Assembly (NCBI GenBank): GCA_001577185.1 | Contig: LSCM01000003.1 | Span: 1 to 30,159 of the forward strand | Origin: Cloacimonetes bacterium TCS62 | GTDB lineage: Bacteria; Cloacimonadota; Cloacimonadia; Cloacimonadales; TCS61 | DNA length: 30,159 nucleotides | Direction of reading: 5' to 3' | Shown here: piece by piece, positions 8,543 through 17,065 of the stretch | Layout: the number at the start of each line of letters is the position of its first letter | Position numbering within the stretch: position 1 is the first letter of the stretch | The notes under the pieces: generated by a model | What the model was told of the DNA's origin: nothing | What the model saw: the letters and a program-made list of their open reading frames with translations, nothing else | Databases searched by the model: none | Position numbers and translations under genes: made by a program

Positions 8543-11500
8543 ATGAAGAAATTTAAAAAAATAACTTTAGATGGGAATACAGCTGCTGCTCATGTCGCTT
8601 ATGCTTTTAGTGATGTAGCGGCTATTTATCCGATTACACCATCATCTCCAATGGGGCAATTGGCAGATGCTTGGGCAGCTAATGGTCGGAAGAATATCTT
8701 TGGTCATGAAGTTGATGTTATTGAAATGCAATCTGAAGCTGGAGCGGCAGGAGCTATTCACGGTTCTCTTTCTGCAGGTGCTTTTACAACTACATTTACA
8801 GCATCTCAAGGACTAATGTTAATGCTTCCTAATATGCATAAAATTGCTGGAGAAATGCTTCCAACGGTTTTCCATGTTTCAGCTAGATCACTTGCAACTC
8901 AATCACTATCCATATTTGGCGATCATTCCGATGTGATGTCTGCTAGAAATACAGGTTACGCTATGGTGTCGGCTGGTTCATTGCAAGAGATCATGGATTT
9001 AGCTATCGTCTCTCATCTTTCTACATTAAAGTCCAAAGTTCCTTTTTTAAACTTTTTTGATGGTTTCAGAAATTCACATGAAATTCAGAAAGTTGAATTG
9101 ATCGACTATGATACAATTAAGGGATTTGTCGATAATGATCTCATTGAGGAATTCCGGCTAAGAGCGATGAACCCTGAAAATCCGAAGGTAAAAGTCGGAG
9201 CACAAAATCCTGATGTCTATTTCCAAGGTAGAGAAACTACTAACAACTATTATGAAGCAACTCCTAAAATTGTGCAGGATTATATGGATGAAGTAGCAAA
9301 AGTTATTGGAAGGCAATATTACCTCTTTGACTATGTTGGTGCAAAAGATGCTGAAAAGATAATCATTTCTATGGGTAGTGGGATGGAAACTATTGAGGAA
9401 ACGATCGATTACTTAAATAAAAAGGGTGAAAAAGTAGGTCTCATAAAAGTAAGACTCTTTAGACCTTTCTCTGTAAAAGATTTTGTTAATTCGATTCCAA
9501 AGACTGTTAAAAAAATAGCCGTACTCGATAGAACTAAAGAACCTGGTTCGATAGGTGAACCACTTTATCTGGATGTAGTTGCTGCACTTAAAGATAGAAA
9601 AGATATAGAGATCATCGGTGGTCGTTATGGACTATCTTCGAAGGAATTTACACCGTCTATGGTAAAAGCTGTTTACGATCATTTAGATGATAAAGCTTTC
9701 CATGGGTTTACGGTTGGTATAACCGACGATGTATCACATAAATCAATCGAGGTAAAGGAAGAGATCAATACCTTACCAGAAGGTACAATGAGTTGTAAGT
9801 TCTGGGGCTTAGGTTCCGATGGTACTGTTGGTGCAAATAAGAATTCAATTAAGATAATTGGTGACAATACTGATATGTTTGCCCAAGGCTATTTTCAATA
9901 TGATTCAAAAAAATCTGGTGGTATAACACGGTCTCATCTTCGTTTTGGGAAAAAACCGATCCAATCCGAGTATTTAGTTACAAATGCAGATTTTATTGGA
10001 TGCCATAATCAAGCTTTCATTGGTCGTTATGATATCTTGGAAGGAATAAAAGAAAATGGTGTATTCCTCTTGAATTCAATTTGGGATAAGGATAAGGTTC
10101 TTGAGAATTTAACCGAAGATATGCAAAAAACCATTATAGAAAAAAATATAAAGGTATATAATATTGATGCTTTGCAGATCGCAACTGAAGTTGGTCTTGG
10201 AACTCGCATTAACACAGTGATGCAAACAGCATTTTTCTCAATCTCTGGTGTTTTGGAAAGAGAAGAAGCGATCAAAATGATAAAAAATGCAATTAAAAAG
10301 ACATTTATCAAGAAAGGTCAAGAGATAGTTGATATGAATTGGAATGCAGTCGATAAAACTAACAAAGCATTAGTCGAGATCGAAATACCTGATGAAATTC
10401 CTTCTAACCATAGAAATATGGATAAACTTATTCCAGATGATTCTGGTAAATTTACTACAAATATTATTGAGAAGATAATGCAGGAAAAGGGAGATGATAT
10501 ACCTGTTTCAGATATGCCATTTGATGGTTTTGTCCCTTCTGGTACTACGAAATTAGAAAAGAGAGGAGTTGCACCTTTTGTACCTCATTGGCACGAGGAT
10601 AAATGTATTCAATGTAACCAATGTTCAGTAGTTTGCCCACATGCAGCTATCAGACCAAAATTGATAGCAAAAGACGATCTAAAAGATGCACCTGATACTT
10701 TCCGTTATCTTCCTGCTATGGGCAAAGATAAAGAAGATTATTACTATACAATGCAGGTTTATATTGAAGATTGTCAGGGTTGTCAAGTATGCGTAAATGA
10801 ATGTCCAAAGGATGCATTGGAAATGAAACCAATCGGCGAAGAACGTGATAAAGGAGAAGCTGTTAATGCAGAATTCTTCGATGCTTTGCCAGCTGATGTA
10901 ATGGGAGCGAATAAAGAAACAACACTAAAAGGTAGTCAGTTCAAACAACCTTTACTTGAATTCTCCGGAGCTTGTGCTGGTTGTGGAGAAACACCTTATG
11001 TAAAATTGATCACTCAATTAGTTGGAGATCGTATGATCATTGCAAATGCAACTGGTTGTTCATCTATTTGGGGTGGAACTTTCCCAACAATCCCCTATTG
11101 TAAAAATAAAGATGGTCATGGTCCTACTTGGGCTAATTCTCTTTTTGAAGATAATGCTGAATATGGTTTTGGTATGAGTTTAGGTGTTGCTTCCAATAGA
11201 CGTCAATTGAGGTCAAAAGTTGAAAAATTGTTAGAGAATGGAACGGATTTGAGCTTAGAAGAAGTTCTTCGAAAAGCTTTGGAAAAATGGAATGATACCG
11301 ATCAGGAAGCTAAAGAAAATGTGAAGAAAATTAAGAGCATTCTTCCAAAAGTTATCAAAAAAGCTAAGGATAATAATAAGTTCATTCTAAAAAAGATTAA
11401 CGAATTAAAAAATTACTTCATCAAGAAATCAGTTTGGTCATTCGGTGGCGATGGATGGGCTTATGATATTGGTTACGGTGGAGTGGATCATGTTATGGCT

Positions 11501-12067
11501 TCTGGTAAAGATTTTAATATTCTGGTTATGGATACTGAAGTATATTCCAATACAGGAGGACAAGCTTCTAAAGCTACTCCACTTGGTTCTGTAGCAAAAT
11601 TTGCAGAAGCGGGTAAGGAAACAGTAAAGAAAGATCTTGGGATGATGATGATGAGTTATGGATATGTTTACGTTGCTTCAATTTCTTTGGGAGCTAATAA
11701 AGTTCAAGCTCTTAAAGCAATACGTGAAGCTGAAGCTTATGATGGCCCATCGATCATTATGGCATATTCACCATGTATTAATCATGGAATAAATATGTCT
11801 GAAGCTCAAATTGAAGAGAAGAGAGCTGTTGATTGCGGGTATTGGATAAATTACAGGTACAATCCAGATTTGAAGAAAGAAGGTAAGAATCCATTGATAC
11901 TTGATTCTAGAGAGCCCAAATCATCTGTAGTTGATTTCCTTCAGGGTGAAAAAAGATATTCATCCTTGGAAAGAACATTCCCGGAAAGATCAAAAGAGTT
12001 TTTAGGAAGATTTGAGGAATATGTAAAAGAGAGATACAAAACATATAAAGATATGGCTGAGAAATAA
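8543..12067 (+). CDS. nifJ: Pyruvate:ferredoxin (flavodoxin) oxidoreductase
   Basis: This single-chain enzyme oxidises pyruvate with CoA to acetyl-CoA and CO2 and reduces ferredoxin, the central step of anaerobic pyruvate use. At 1174 residues it is the normal full-length homodimeric type. The N-terminal pyruvate/CoA domains open with YPITPSSPMGQLADAW. The inserted 2x[4Fe-4S] ferredoxin domain has C688/C691/C694/C698 and C744/C747/C750/C754. The proximal cluster uses C811 and C814 (CAGCGE), C839 (ATGCSS) and C1078 (SPCINHG). Thiamine diphosphate binds at GGDGWAYDIG (968-977) and downstream at YSNTGGQ. A strong TAAGGAG site at 8531-8537 precedes the ATG, and a TTGACG at 8471-8476 may be a -35 box. 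With an 82-base upstream gap and a hairpin downstream, it is probably transcribed alone. Confidence 0.97.
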   Translation: MKKFKKITLDGNTAAAHVAYAFSDVAAIYPITPSSPMGQLADAWAANGRKNIFGHEVDVIEMQSEAGAAGAIHGSLSAGAFTTTFTASQGLMLMLPNMHKIAGEMLPTVFHVSARSLATQSLSIFGDHSDVMSARNTGYAMVSAGSLQEIMDLAIVSHLSTLKSKVPFLNFFDGFRNSHEIQKVELIDYDTIKGFVDNDLIEEFRLRAMNPENPKVKVGAQNPDVYFQGRETTNNYYEATPKIVQDYMDEVAKVIGRQYYLFDYVGAKDAEKIIISMGSGMETIEETIDYLNKKGEKVGLIKVRLFRPFSVKDFVNSIPKTVKKIAVLDRTKEPGSIGEPLYLDVVAALKDRKDIEIIGGRYGLSSKEFTPSMVKAVYDHLDDKAFHGFTVGITDDVSHKSIEVKEEINTLPEGTMSCKFWGLGSDGTVGANKNSIKIIGDNTDMFAQGYFQYDSKKSGGITRSHLRFGKKPIQSEYLVTNADFIGCHNQAFIGRYDILEGIKENGVFLLNSIWDKDKVLENLTEDMQKTIIEKNIKVYNIDALQIATEVGLGTRINTVMQTAFFSISGVLEREEAIKMIKNAIKKTFIKKGQEIVDMNWNAVDKTNKALVEIEIPDEIPSNHRNMDKLIPDDSGKFTTNIIEKIMQEKGDDIPVSDMPFDGFVPSGTTKLEKRGVAPFVPHWHEDKCIQCNQCSVVCPHAAIRPKLIAKDDLKDAPDTFRYLPAMGKDKEDYYYTMQVYIEDCQGCQVCVNECPKDALEMKPIGEERDKGEAVNAEFFDALPADVMGANKETTLKGSQFKQPLLEFSGACAGCGETPYVKLITQLVGDRMIIANATGCSSIWGGTFPTIPYCKNKDGHGPTWANSLFEDNAEYGFGMSLGVASNRRQLRSKVEKLLENGTDLSLEEVLRKALEKWNDTDQEAKENVKKIKSILPKVIKKAKDNNKFILKKINELKNYFIKKSVWSFGGDGWAYDIGYGGVDHVMASGKDFNILVMDTEVYSNTGGQASKATPLGSVAKFAEAGKETVKKDLGMMMMSYGYVYVASISLGANKVQALKAIREAEAYDGPSIIMAYSPCINHGINMSEAQIEEKRAVDCGYWINYRYNPDLKKEGKNPLILDSREPKSSVVDFLQGEKRYSSLERTFPERSKEFLGRFEEYVKERYKTYKDMAEK

Positions 12068-12089
12068 ACTTTGCAAAAAAATAATGAAC

Positions 12090-12132
12090 GGCAAATAAGA
12101 CCTTCAGGATTTATTCCTTGAAGGTCTTTGCC
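12090..12132 (+). terminator. Hairpin after nifJ, probable transcription terminator
   Basis: Two arms pair over this 43-base segment. The inner arms GACCTTCA and TGAAGGTC are perfect complements, and the outer arms GGCAAA and TTTGCC pair around a short TAA bulge. The loop is about 12 bases and contains a further GGA/TCC. It begins 22 bases after the nifJ stop. A clean T run does not follow directly on the plus strand. On the minus strand a run of seven T follows about 8 bases beyond the stem, so it could act in either direction. It could also protect the 3' end of nifJ mRNA. Confidence 0.6.
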
Positions 12133-12195
12133 ATGTTAAAATTGGACATTATGTAAATTTCTTATATTTTTTAGAATAATTAAAATGGAAAAATT

Positions 12196-12672
12196 ATGAA
12201 GAAGAAAGATCACATGAATAAAATTTGGTTTGAACCTATAGGTATAATACATTCTCCTTACAAAGAACCAAGTAATATTCCCAGACAACCTTATGAAGGT
12301 AAAAACACAGATGCAACTATTGAAATATTTCCCGAATTTATAGAAGGATTGGAAGGACTTGAAAAGTACCGACATATCGCTTTATTATTTAATTTCCATA
12401 GGTCTAAAGGATACAATTTGAAAGTGATCCCGTATAAAAAAAATAAGTTAAGAGGAATTTTTTCAACTCGAGCTCCTACGCGCCCAAATGCCATAGGAAT
12501 GTCGCTCGTTAAGTTGAACTCAATATCAAACAATATCTTATCGATTTCTCATGTTGATATGATAGATGGTACACCTCTTTTAGATATTAAACCATTTATC
12601 AAAGATATGGATTGCTTTGATATGAATTTTAAAACAATAAAAATGTTTAAAGGTAGAAATGGGAAGAATTAA
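12196..12672 (+). CDS. trmO: tRNA (N6-threonylcarbamoyladenosine37-N6)-methyltransferase TrmO (TsaA/YaeB family)
   Basis: TrmO methylates t6A at position 37 of certain tRNAs using S-adenosylmethionine, fine-tuning decoding of ACY codons. The 158-residue protein is the compact form of the family. It carries the N-terminal PIGIIHSPYKEPSNIPRQ motif (residues 14-31) and the central signature FSTRAPTRPNAIGMSLVKL followed by DGTPLLDIKPF. Two start codons are possible: 12196, with a weak ATGGAA upstream, or the methionine at 12214; I kept the first. TGGACA (12143-12148) and TATTTT (12165-12170), 16 bases apart, could be the promoter. Its last 14 bases overlap the start of mutL, so the two are probably translationally coupled. 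Confidence 0.9.
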   Translation: MKKKDHMNKIWFEPIGIIHSPYKEPSNIPRQPYEGKNTDATIEIFPEFIEGLEGLEKYRHIALLFNFHRSKGYNLKVIPYKKNKLRGIFSTRAPTRPNAIGMSLVKLNSISNNILSISHVDMIDGTPLLDIKPFIKDMDCFDMNFKTIKMFKGRNGKN

Positions 12673-14491
12673 GGTTTTAGCAGAGGAAGTTGCAAATCGT
12701 ATTGCAGCTGGTGAAGTAATCGAAAGACCAGTATCGGTTGTTAGAGAATTAGTTGAGAACGCAATAGATGCCGGAGCAACTGAGATCACAATAAATATTG
12801 AAAGTGGTGGTAAGAAATTAATTAAGGTATCAGATAATGGGATTGGTATGAGCGAAGATGATGCCTTACAAGCATTTGAAAGACATTCCACAAGTAAAAT
12901 AGAATCTGTAACAGATATATTTCAGATCAATACCTTAGGATTCAGAGGAGAAGCATTGCCAAGTATTGCTTCTGTTAGTAACTTAAAAATGGTTACAAGA
13001 GATGCAGATAGTGATGTAGCATCAAAAGTTGTTTTTGATTCTGGAAAATTAGTTGATTATTCCAAAACCTCTTCAACGGTTGGTACAACATTTACTATTA
13101 GGAACTTATTTCGAAAAATCCCAGCGCGCAAGAAATTTCTTAAGACAAATAGAGTGGAGTACAAACATATTTTTGATTATTTACATTATCAATCTATAAT
13201 GTATCCGGAGATTCACTTTAAGTTTGTTGCAGATAATAAAGAAAAGCTAAATTACCAATCTGTGGATGATAAAGAACAAAGGATGTTAGCTGTTTTTGGG
13301 ACACAGTTCTTTGAGAGTGATGTAATCAAAATTGATCGTGAGAAAGAAGGAATGTCATTAACAGGATATATTTCAGGTTTAGAGGAAGAAAACTCTGGAT
13401 TTACTGATTACCGATATTTATTTGTTAATGGTAGATATATCAAGGATAGAATAATTTCTCACAGTTTAAGAGCTGCATATAATCCTTTCATTAAGAAATT
13501 AAGGATCTATCGAGATGGTAAGATCCCTCCCTATATTTTGTTTCTGAATATTTCAGCTACCCAAGTTGATTTCAATGTGCATCCATCAAAATTAGAAATC
13601 CGTTTTAATGATCCTGGAAAAGTTCACAACTTTGTTAAAAATACTATTAATTCTAAATTATTGGATTATGAAGAAGATAAATTCAGGGAAATAAAAACAA
13701 GGATCAACAAATCATCAAATAATAGAACGACCGATGTTGATCGCAGAATATTTAAAAAGAAAACTGATAAGAAAAGATTTTCTGAAGTGAAAAAGGAACT
13801 TGATCAACTTTATCAACCGGATATATTCAAAAAAAAATCAAAAGACGAAGAAAAAATAGAAAAAGAATATCTTGATAAAAGAAAAGAGATGTTTCTGCTA
13901 CCAGAAGAAGATGTAATAAATCCATGGCAATTACATCAGAGCTATATATTTGTTCAAGTAGAAGAAGGATTGATAATCATAGATCAACATGCAGCTCATG
14001 AAAGAATCATTTATGAAAAAATATTACATCGAATTCATGGGGCACCTCCAAATGCTCAGAAATTATTGTTTCCTATAGTGATAGATCTACCTCCGCATCT
14101 GAGTAATTCTATCCCAGAATTAATATCGGAAAATATCAGTATATTTCACAAAATTGGATTTTCGATCAAAACATTCAGTGGTGATTCAATAGTTATTGAT
14201 GAAATACCCATCGAATTGGAAAACTGGGATGGGGGAGATGTGTTTATCGAAATAATTAAACAATTAGAAAATGAATTTGAACAGACGGAAGATTTTCGAG
14301 ACAGCATTTCTAAGTCAGTTGCTTGTAAAGCCGCTATTAAAGCTGGTAGGAAAATGACTAAAAAAGAAATGCTTGCCTTAATTAACGACCTATTTGCCTG
14401 TGAAGTTCCATACTACTGTCCCCATGGTAGACCCTTGATTATCAAGATGACTATCGCTGATTTCGAGAAAAAGTTCAAGCGGAATCAATAA
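12659..14491 (+). CDS. mutL: DNA mismatch repair protein MutL, endonuclease type
   Basis: MutL is a GHKL ATPase that couples mismatch recognition by MutS to strand removal. The N-terminal ATPase motifs are present: ELVENAIDAGA (30-40), SDNGIGM (58-64) and TLGFRGEAL (92-100). The variable linker spans about 335-420 and is lysine-rich. The C-terminal dimer domain carries the nuclease motif DQHA(x)2E(x)4E at 442-453, with ACKAAIKAG (555-563) and the zinc-binding CPHGRP (587-592). It is thus a nicking MutL as in Bacillus, not the MutH-dependent E. coli type. Length 610 is normal. The ATG has an AAAGG site six to seven bases upstream and lies inside the end of trmO. miaA follows after 16 bases. 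Confidence 0.97.
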   Translation: MGRIKVLAEEVANRIAAGEVIERPVSVVRELVENAIDAGATEITINIESGGKKLIKVSDNGIGMSEDDALQAFERHSTSKIESVTDIFQINTLGFRGEALPSIASVSNLKMVTRDADSDVASKVVFDSGKLVDYSKTSSTVGTTFTIRNLFRKIPARKKFLKTNRVEYKHIFDYLHYQSIMYPEIHFKFVADNKEKLNYQSVDDKEQRMLAVFGTQFFESDVIKIDREKEGMSLTGYISGLEEENSGFTDYRYLFVNGRYIKDRIISHSLRAAYNPFIKKLRIYRDGKIPPYILFLNISATQVDFNVHPSKLEIRFNDPGKVHNFVKNTINSKLLDYEEDKFREIKTRINKSSNNRTTDVDRRIFKKKTDKKRFSEVKKELDQLYQPDIFKKKSKDEEKIEKEYLDKRKEMFLLPEEDVINPWQLHQSYIFVQVEEGLIIIDQHAAHERIIYEKILHRIHGAPPNAQKLLFPIVIDLPPHLSNSIPELISENISIFHKIGFSIKTFSGDSIVIDEIPIELENWDGGDVFIEIIKQLENEFEQTEDFRDSISKSVACKAAIKAGRKMTKKEMLALINDLFACEVPYYCPHGRPLIIKMTIADFEKKFKRNQ

Positions 14492-14507
14492 AACTAAGTT
14501 TTAAAAA

Positions 14508-15446
14508 ATGAAAGAAATTGAAATACCTATTATAATCATTCAAGGACCGACAGCAGTAGGGAAAAGTAAATTAGCATTAGATCTTGCTAACCGTTTAGAA
14601 TCGGAAATTATTTCTGCTGATTCAAGACAGGTGTATAAATATTTAGATATTGGAACCGCTAAACCCTCTATGAGTGAAAGGGAACAAGTAAAGCATTGGC
14701 TTATTGATGTAGTGCCACCAGATATGAATTTTAGCGCTGGAGATTTTATAGAAAAAGCGACAGAAATAATTCACAAGATGAACAAGAATAATAAAATTCC
14801 AATAATTGTTGGTGGTACAGGATTTTATATAAAAGCACTTTTAAAAGGTTTGTTCAAATCACCAGAAGTTCCAAAAAATATTAGAGAAGAATTAATGAAA
14901 GAAAGTGAGGAGAAAGGTCTTGAATATTTGTATGAAAGGTTAGAAAAAATTGATCCTACATCTGCTAAACGAATTGACTCAAATGATATAAATCGAGTTA
15001 TCAGAGCATTAGAAATATATGAGGCTTCTGGAAAAACAATCACAAAGTTATGGCAAGAGAATCCACCAGATAAAAATGCTCTTAATCCGTTTAATATATT
15101 GCTTTTGGATGAGAGACAATCGATTTACAGTAGAATAAATCAAAGAGTAGATTCCATGGTTGCAAATGGTTTAGTGGAAGAAGTTCGACATCTTTTAAAT
15201 AAGGGATATACTCCTTCTGATCCGGGAATGAATACTGTTGGTTATCGAGAGTTTTTCCCGTATATAAATGGAGATAGGGAGCAAAATAGATGTATAGAAA
15301 AAATAAAGCAAAATACTAGAAACTATGCAAAAAGACAATTGACCTGGTATAGAAAAATAGATTTTGATTTGACATTAAAGGTGAAAAACGTTAATGTTTT
15401 AGAGATTATTGATAAAATTGAAAAATGGAGAAATAGTAGATGGTAA
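14508..15446 (+). CDS. miaA: tRNA dimethylallyltransferase
   Basis: MiaA adds a dimethylallyl group to N6 of A37 in tRNAs that read codons starting with U, the first step to i6A and ms2i6A. The 312-residue protein begins with the P-loop GPTAVGKS (13-20) and DSRQVYKYLDIGTAKP (38-53), then GGTGFYIKALLKGL, and later the RVIRALEIYEASGK and NTVGYREF motifs. Length and order are normal. There is no ribosome site before the ATG, only an A-rich stretch, so translation may depend on ribosomes arriving from mutL. A mutL-miaA order is common in bacteria. The 3' end overlaps the next gene by 7 bases. Confidence 0.97.
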   Translation: MKEIEIPIIIIQGPTAVGKSKLALDLANRLESEIISADSRQVYKYLDIGTAKPSMSEREQVKHWLIDVVPPDMNFSAGDFIEKATEIIHKMNKNNKIPIIVGGTGFYIKALLKGLFKSPEVPKNIREELMKESEEKGLEYLYERLEKIDPTSAKRIDSNDINRVIRALEIYEASGKTITKLWQENPPDKNALNPFNILLLDERQSIYSRINQRVDSMVANGLVEEVRHLLNKGYTPSDPGMNTVGYREFFPYINGDREQNRCIEKIKQNTRNYAKRQLTWYRKIDFDLTLKVKNVNVLEIIDKIEKWRNSRW

Positions 15447-16291
15447 TTGCTAAAGTAGATAATTATAAGATACAGAAAAAAGAATATTTAGCTGAGCTGA
15501 AAAATGTTTTAGATAATGGGAAAAAAGAAAAACCCTCTGATAAAGAGAAAATTCAGGCAATAGAACAATTGATTGATGGTTATTTGTTGTTAAAATCAGC
15601 CCTTAAATCGCAGATAGATGTAACTGAAGCTGAATTAGATGAGGAACTAGTAGAGTTCAAAATGCAGTTTAATTCTGAAAATGAATTTACAACGAAACTC
15701 GCAAAAAACCAGATCAATTTGGAAATAATAAAAAAAAGATTGAAAAATAATATTTTAATAAAAAAGTATATTAATAAGAAATTTCCTAAAGACAAAAAGG
15801 TTTCCGAAGAGGAACTAAAAAAAATATACAAGAAGAATATAAGTTCTTTCAAATCTGAGAATAAAATACGTGCATCTCATATTTTAGTACAAAGAAATGA
15901 TAAAGCAGGTTTGAAAGAGATAAAAAAAATCAGAAAAGAGATAAAGACCAAAGAAGATTTTAAGAAGATGGCTCTTGAATGTTCAGAATGCCCTAGTAAC
16001 TGTACTGAAGGTGATCTGGGATATTTCCAACGTGGGAAGATGGTTAAACCATTTGAGGAAGCTGCGTTTTCATTGAAAGTCGGAGAGATTAGTAAACCAG
16101 TTAAGACCAAATTTGGATATCATATAATTATGGTTACCGATAAAAAGGAAAAATCTGTTGCAGATTTTAAAGATGTTAAAAAAGCTTTAAAAATTCGTAT
16201 CCAAAAGATTGATTCTGAATTAAAGTTAATAAAACATATCAAGAATTTACGTTCCAAAGCTAATATTGTTGTAAATAGAGAAAATCTTTAA
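15440..16291 (+). CDS. Parvulin-type peptidyl-prolyl cis-trans isomerase (PpiC/SurA-like), apparently cytoplasmic
   Basis: The 283-residue protein is a chaperone-like proline isomerase. A helical N-terminal region (1-125), similar in layout to SurA or PrsA, precedes one parvulin domain (about 143-234) that shows ASHILVQ, the GDLGYFQRGKMVKPFEEAAFSLKVGEIS core and FGYHIIMV. A short helical tail follows. Unlike SurA and PrsA it has no signal peptide: the frame begins MVIAKVDNYKIQKKEY, with GGAG at a suitable distance upstream and the start inside the miaA end. It may therefore work in the cytoplasm, possibly on nascent chains. Three cysteines cluster just before the core (C181, C184, C188). The substrate is unknown. 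Confidence 0.88.
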   Translation: MVIAKVDNYKIQKKEYLAELKNVLDNGKKEKPSDKEKIQAIEQLIDGYLLLKSALKSQIDVTEAELDEELVEFKMQFNSENEFTTKLAKNQINLEIIKKRLKNNILIKKYINKKFPKDKKVSEEELKKIYKKNISSFKSENKIRASHILVQRNDKAGLKEIKKIRKEIKTKEDFKKMALECSECPSNCTEGDLGYFQRGKMVKPFEEAAFSLKVGEISKPVKTKFGYHIIMVTDKKEKSVADFKDVKKALKIRIQKIDSELKLIKHIKNLRSKANIVVNRENL

Positions 16292-16305
16292 TTTTAAGAG
16301 GTATT

Positions 16306-17010
16306 ATGGCAGAATTAGGTGTAAACATTGATCATATAGCTACTTTACGACAAGCAAGACTAGGAATTGAGCCTGAACCAATTTATGCGGCAGCGATAGC
16401 AGAACAAAATGGAGCAGATCAAATTACTGTTCATCTTCGTGAAGATAGAAGACATATTCAAGATAGAGATCTAAAATTGTTACGAGAAACTATTCAAACT
16501 CGATTGAATCTGGAAATGGCTGCCTCAAAAAAAATGGCTGATATTGCAGAAGAGGTAAAACCGAATACAGTTACATTGGTACCCGAGAAGAGAGAAGAGC
16601 TTACAACAGAAGGTGGTTTGCAATTAACCAATGAACATAAAGCAGTTATAACACAACTACAAAAGGCAAAAATTGAAGTAAGTGTTTTTATAGAACCGGA
16701 TATTGAAATGATCGAATTTGCTAAGAAGATCGGTGCTGATGCTGTAGAGGTTCATACTGGTAAATATGCAAACTTAAAAGATGAACGATCTAGAAAGAAA
16801 GAAATTAAACGAATATTTAATGCTGCAAAAAAAATAAAAGAACTTAATATGAGAGTAATTGCAGGCCATGGTTTAGACTATAAGAATACAAAACCATTAG
16901 TAGAACTGGATATTTTTGAAGAGTATAATATTGGGCACAGCATAATATCCAGGGCTGTTTTTTCAGGATTAGCTGAAGCGGTTTCGGAGATGAAAATTAT
17001 TGTCTCTTGA
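16306..17010 (+). CDS. pdxJ: Pyridoxine 5'-phosphate synthase
   Basis: PdxJ condenses 1-deoxyxylulose 5-phosphate with 3-amino-2-oxopropyl phosphate to form pyridoxine 5'-phosphate, the last ring-forming step of the DXP-dependent vitamin B6 route. The 234-residue TIM barrel is close to the E. coli enzyme throughout: GVNIDHIATLRQAR (5-18), TVHLREDRRHI (41-51, with H43), LEMA (69-72, with E70), LVPEKREELTTEGGL, and the AGHGLDY loop near the end. A good AAGAGG ribosome site lies 5 bases before the ATG. It is the last gene of the plus-strand run; the next gene is convergent and only 55 bases separate them. Its presence implies the DXP route rather than PdxS/PdxT. Confidence 0.97.
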   Translation: MAELGVNIDHIATLRQARLGIEPEPIYAAAIAEQNGADQITVHLREDRRHIQDRDLKLLRETIQTRLNLEMAASKKMADIAEEVKPNTVTLVPEKREELTTEGGLQLTNEHKAVITQLQKAKIEVSVFIEPDIEMIEFAKKIGADAVEVHTGKYANLKDERSRKKEIKRIFNAAKKIKELNMRVIAGHGLDYKNTKPLVELDIFEEYNIGHSIISRAVFSGLAEAVSEMKIIVS

Positions 17011-17065
17011 TCAATCCTACAAATTTTGATAAACTACTCTTTATTAACCAATTTAGTTGAACATT

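Noticed and set aside
10027..10311. Open frame of 94 codons antisense to nifJ.
   Set aside because: It lies wholly inside a well-conserved gene, has no ribosome site or recognisable domain, and is the expected shadow of AT-rich coding sequence.
12136..12375. Minus-strand frame of 79 codons across the trmO upstream gap.
   Set aside because: More than half is antisense to trmO, with no ribosome site and no recognisable protein.
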